DNA of 64,000 bases. Source: Cyclobacterium jeungdonense (GTDB lineage Bacteria; Bacteroidota; Bacteroidia; Cytophagales; Cyclobacteriaceae). The DNA is taken from NCBI RefSeq assembly GCF_010994275.1, contig NZ_WMCD01000003.1, forward strand, positions 310,001-374,000, written 5' to 3'. The position numbers were made by a program, and so were the translations under genes. Below the pieces are notes generated by a model. That model ran no database searches. It was not told the DNA's origin and was given only the letters and a program-made list of their open reading frames with translations. Shown piece by piece: positions 61,637 to 64,000 of the stretch. The stretch's first letter is position 1; each line of letters opens with the position of its first letter.

Positions 61637-64000
61637 CTAGTCCTCAAATTCCGGAAAGAGCGACTCCGACTCCTCTTTTTTTAGGTCTATAATCCATTCC
61701 TTACCTTTATAAAGCACCTTGGTTTTGCCCCCGCTCAGCGCCAGAATAGTCGCTTTTTTCAGTTTGCCAGCTTCCCATTCCATACTTACCTCAAAATTCC
61801 CTCGTGCTTTCAGTCCGGTTACCTGGCCCGTAGCCCATGCTTCAGGTAATGCCGGTAATAAGCGGATGATTCCTTCCTCATGCGACTGCAGGAGCATTTC
61901 GGCAATGCCTGCTGTGGCCCCAAAATTGCCCTCAATCTGGAAAATCTTTCCCAGCAAATCAAACATATTGGGAGCCAGTTGGGTGGCCATCATTTGGTGG
62001 ATGTGATCCAGGGCCTCGTCTCCCTGCTGTAAACGAGCATAAAAATTGATAATCCAGGCCCTGCTCCAGCCGGTTTGTCCGCCGCCACCAAAGGCCAGTC
62101 GTCTTTCGATGGTTTTTTCGGCCGCCTTGAACAATTCGGGTGTTGCTGCGGTGATTTGATTGGACGGATACAAGGCGTAAAGGTGAGACATGTGCCGGTG
62201 GCCCGGCTCTGCCTCCTCATAGTCCTCGTACCACTCCTGAAGGGTGCCGTCTTTGCCAATTTTTATTGGGGGTAATTTAGCGCTTGCTTTTTCGATTTCC
62301 GCTGTCAATTGCTGCACTCCCAGGATTTCCTCTGCTTCCAGGCAGGCCTTGAAGATGTCATTTATTATTTGAATGTCAATGCTGGCAGCAATAGTGTTTC
62401 TTGTAGGTTTACCGGTAGTTGGATCTATATAGGCGTTCTCCGGTGAGTAGGAAGGAGACGTGACCAGTTCCCCTTTATCATTCTCTTTCAGAAAGTCTAA
62501 AATAAATCGGGCGGCACCGGCAATAACCGGGTAGGCCGTTTCTTTTAAATAATCTCGATCCTGGGTAAATTCATAATGCCTCCATAAGGAAAGGGACATC
62601 CAGGCACCTGCAAGGGGGTTGGAATAGCCATTGGTGACTTGAGATTCCTTGGTCGAGCCCGAGGGCGTAGTTCTTCCAAACGGATTGCTTACATGATGGG
62701 CCATCCAGCCAGAGGAGCCAATAAAATTCTTTGCGGTAGTGCTGCCGTTTTCCGCTAATTTTACCATAAAGTTGGATAGTGGAACAAAGGACTCGGATAA
62801 ATTGGTCAGGTCAGCAGGCCAGTAATTCATCTGAAGATTGATGTTCAGGTGAAAATCCGATTCCCAGGGAGCCCACATTTCCTTGTTCCAGATACCCTGT
62901 AAGTTGGCAGGAAGAACAGCCCTGTTGACAGAACTTCCCATCAGGAGGTACCTTCCGTATTGAAAAAACAATTCCGTGATGTGGTTGTCATTCGTACCTT
63001 CCCGCACTTGTTCCAGCCGCTTGTCGGTCGGAAGGCTGTCCCGATGCGGGCTGCCTAAGGAAAGCGTAACCCGGTTAAACATGTCACTGTGCTCAGAAAC
63101 ATGCAATTCCCGGGCTGTCTCGTACCGGGTTGCTTTTGCTTCTTCCAGTAGTTGTAAAGCAGTTGCTTTTGCGTTTATGTCTCTGTCAAAATTCAGCTTT
63201 GCTAGATTGTAATCCGTTGCCGCACTTAGGATCAGGGTATACCCGGTACTGTTTTCGATGGTAAACGTTTTTTCATTTCCGCGTATCGTTCCATTATCTA
63301 AAACGGCTGCGATTTGGGAAGAAAACTTCATGTGATGTCCAGGCGTTCCGGAACCGCCCACGTTGTCATCGTACCCATCGGGATCATCAAATACCTGTCC
63401 GTCCACGAAAAGAATTTCTTCTTCTCCTATGTGTTGGACGATGTCTTTCTCCCGTTTAAAACGAATCGTGCTGCTTACAGGTGCTCCATCCAGGCTCTCA
63501 AAGCGGTAAAAAATGACATTGTATTTGTTGGAGGAAAAAGCCTCTCTGCGGTACCTTTTCCCTGCTATGGAATAGGTAGCAGTAACCAGGCCCGTTTCCA
63601 TATCAAGTGACCTTCGGTAGTGATCCACCGATTTTTGATGGTCAAATGAAATATACAATTCACCCAGAGGCTCATAGGAACGTATGGAGGTAGGGGAGAC
63701 GGCCAGATATTCCATGGCGTAGTCCAGGGCCTCCTGGTAGTTTCCTTCCAGATTCAGCCGCTGAAATTCAGCGTAATGCTGGCGTACGTTTTCGGGGTAC
63801 GGGTCTTCCGGCATACCGGCCCAAAGGCTTTCCTCATTGAGCTGAACACGTTCCTCCTGCAGCCCTCCATACACCATGGCACCCAATCTCCCATTGCCAA
63901 TGGGAAGGGCTTCCAGCCATGCGTCGGCAGGGGAAGTATACCAAAGTTCCATCCTTGGTGAGTTGCTTATTTCATTACCCACCATTTGGCAGTTGCCAGC
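61637..64000 (-). CDS. GH95 alpha-L-fucosidase-like glycoside hydrolase, 5' end beyond window
   Basis: At least 787 residues; the frame stays open to the right edge past ATG 63985, so the true start and signal peptide probably lie outside. The start of the domain is [30 protein letters not shown], with the (alpha/alpha)6 barrel holding [30 protein letters not shown], and the C-terminal GRHMSHL-type region ([15 protein letters not shown], then [15 protein letters not shown]). These are typical of GH95 enzymes acting on alpha-1,2-L-fucosyl or galactosyl residues of plant or algal glycans. It converges on the HigA-like fragment. Confidence 0.92.
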   Translation of the reverse strand, partial: AGNCQMVGNEISNSPRMELWYTSPADAWLEALPIGNGRLGAMVYGGLQEERVQLNEESLWAGMPEDPYPENVRQHYAEFQRLNLEGNYQEALDYAMEYLAVSPTSIRSYEPLGELYISFDHQKSVDHYRRSLDMETGLVTATYSIAGKRYRREAFSSNKYNVIFYRFESLDGAPVSSTIRFKREKDIVQHIGEEEILFVDGQVFDDPDGYDDNVGGSGTPGHHMKFSSQIAAVLDNGTIRGNEKTFTIENSTGYTLILSAATDYNLAKLNFDRDINAKATALQLLEEAKATRYETARELHVSEHSDMFNRVTLSLGSPHRDSLPTDKRLEQVREGTNDNHITELFFQYGRYLLMGSSVNRAVLPANLQGIWNKEMWAPWESDFHLNINLQMNYWPADLTNLSESFVPLSNFMVKLAENGSTTAKNFIGSSGWMAHHVSNPFGRTTPSGSTKESQVTNGYSNPLAGAWMSLSLWRHYEFTQDRDYLKETAYPVIAGAARFILDFLKENDKGELVTSPSYSPENAYIDPTTGKPTRNTIAASIDIQIINDIFKACLEAEEILGVQQLTAEIEKASAKLPPIKIGKDGTLQEWYEDYEEAEPGHRHMSHLYALYPSNQITAATPELFKAAEKTIERRLAFGGGGQTGWSRAWIINFYARLQQGDEALDHIHQMMATQLAPNMFDLLGKIFQIEGNFGATAGIAEMLLQSHEEGIIRLLPALPEAWATGQVTGLKARGNFEVSMEWEAGKLKKATILALSGGKTKVLYKGKEWIIDLKKEESESLFPEFED

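Noticed and set aside
1-64000. CRISPR arrays, rRNA, tRNA genes and prophage
   Set aside because: No regularly spaced direct repeats, no recognisable rRNA or cloverleaf sequence and no phage structural genes were seen.

Overview
The window is a chromosomal segment of a Bacteroidota bacterium, most likely a member of the Cytophagales and probably Cyclobacteriaceae; the genus cannot be fixed from sequence alone. The grounds are the moderate G+C content, near absence of Shine-Dalgarno sequences, frequent TTG/GTG starts, promoters of the Bacteroidota type (TTTG-like box, 19 bp, TAnnTTTG), and lineage-typical families: SusD-era TonB receptor with a CarboxypepD_reg plug, BF3164 and 6-bladed beta-propeller lipoproteins, GH3-family protein beside lptB and recJ, and a two-motif DnaJ zinc finger.

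Layout. 1-5 kb: the tail of an F420-reductase-like oxidoreductase, an AsmA protein, an AEC transporter and a small conserved gene. 4.8-7.6 kb: a His-containing small membrane protein and a TonB-dependent receptor, probably for a metal. 7.9-17.6 kb: glyA, tatC, rpiB, a multi-pass membrane protein, rbfA, a LolC/E-like permease, a SNF2 helicase and purU. 17.6-25.1 kb (mostly minus strand): a META-domain lipoprotein, alanine racemase, M20D amidohydrolase, M23 peptidase, a threonine/serine dehydratase (plus strand), cysteine desulfurase, glmM and a small NqrM-like protein. 25.2-26.3 kb: a mazG gene and a gene-free AT-rich stretch with four DnaA-box-like 9-mers, a candidate oriC. 26.3-32.8 kb (minus): GH3 family, lptB, recJ, a SPOR lipoprotein, lipA and a beta-barrel protein. 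33.1-35.9 kb: an ECF sigma factor, a membrane-anchored beta-barrel protein and an FKBP-like lipoprotein. 36.0-39.4 kb (minus): small multidrug export family protein, Ca/Na antiporter, upp and an OmpA protein. 39.6-49.1 kb: a metallopeptidase, hpt, adk, obg, grpE, dnaJ, an ABC exporter pair and a histidine kinase. Up to here the region is ordinary housekeeping DNA.

From about 49 kb to the end the window is more accessory: a lone GH32 lipoprotein, P5C dehydrogenase, a HAD nucleotidase with an ArsR-type regulator, a PafA-type phosphatase, a RelE/ParE-type toxin-antitoxin pair, a lipoprotein operon of degenerate beta-propellers, a truncated HigA-like fragment and a GH95 fucosidase running off the right edge. 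Gene-free stretches here carry repeats: two inverted copies of a roughly 306 bp multi-hairpin element (50719-51024 and 57212-57518), and one of two copies of a 63 bp hairpin repeat (7828-7890, 58539-58601).

No rRNA, tRNA, CRISPR array, prophage or complete transposase gene was seen. I found no convincing new multi-gene defence or biosynthetic system; the most notable signals are the candidate origin, the repeated multi-hairpin element and the conserved-stem/variable-loop repeat.
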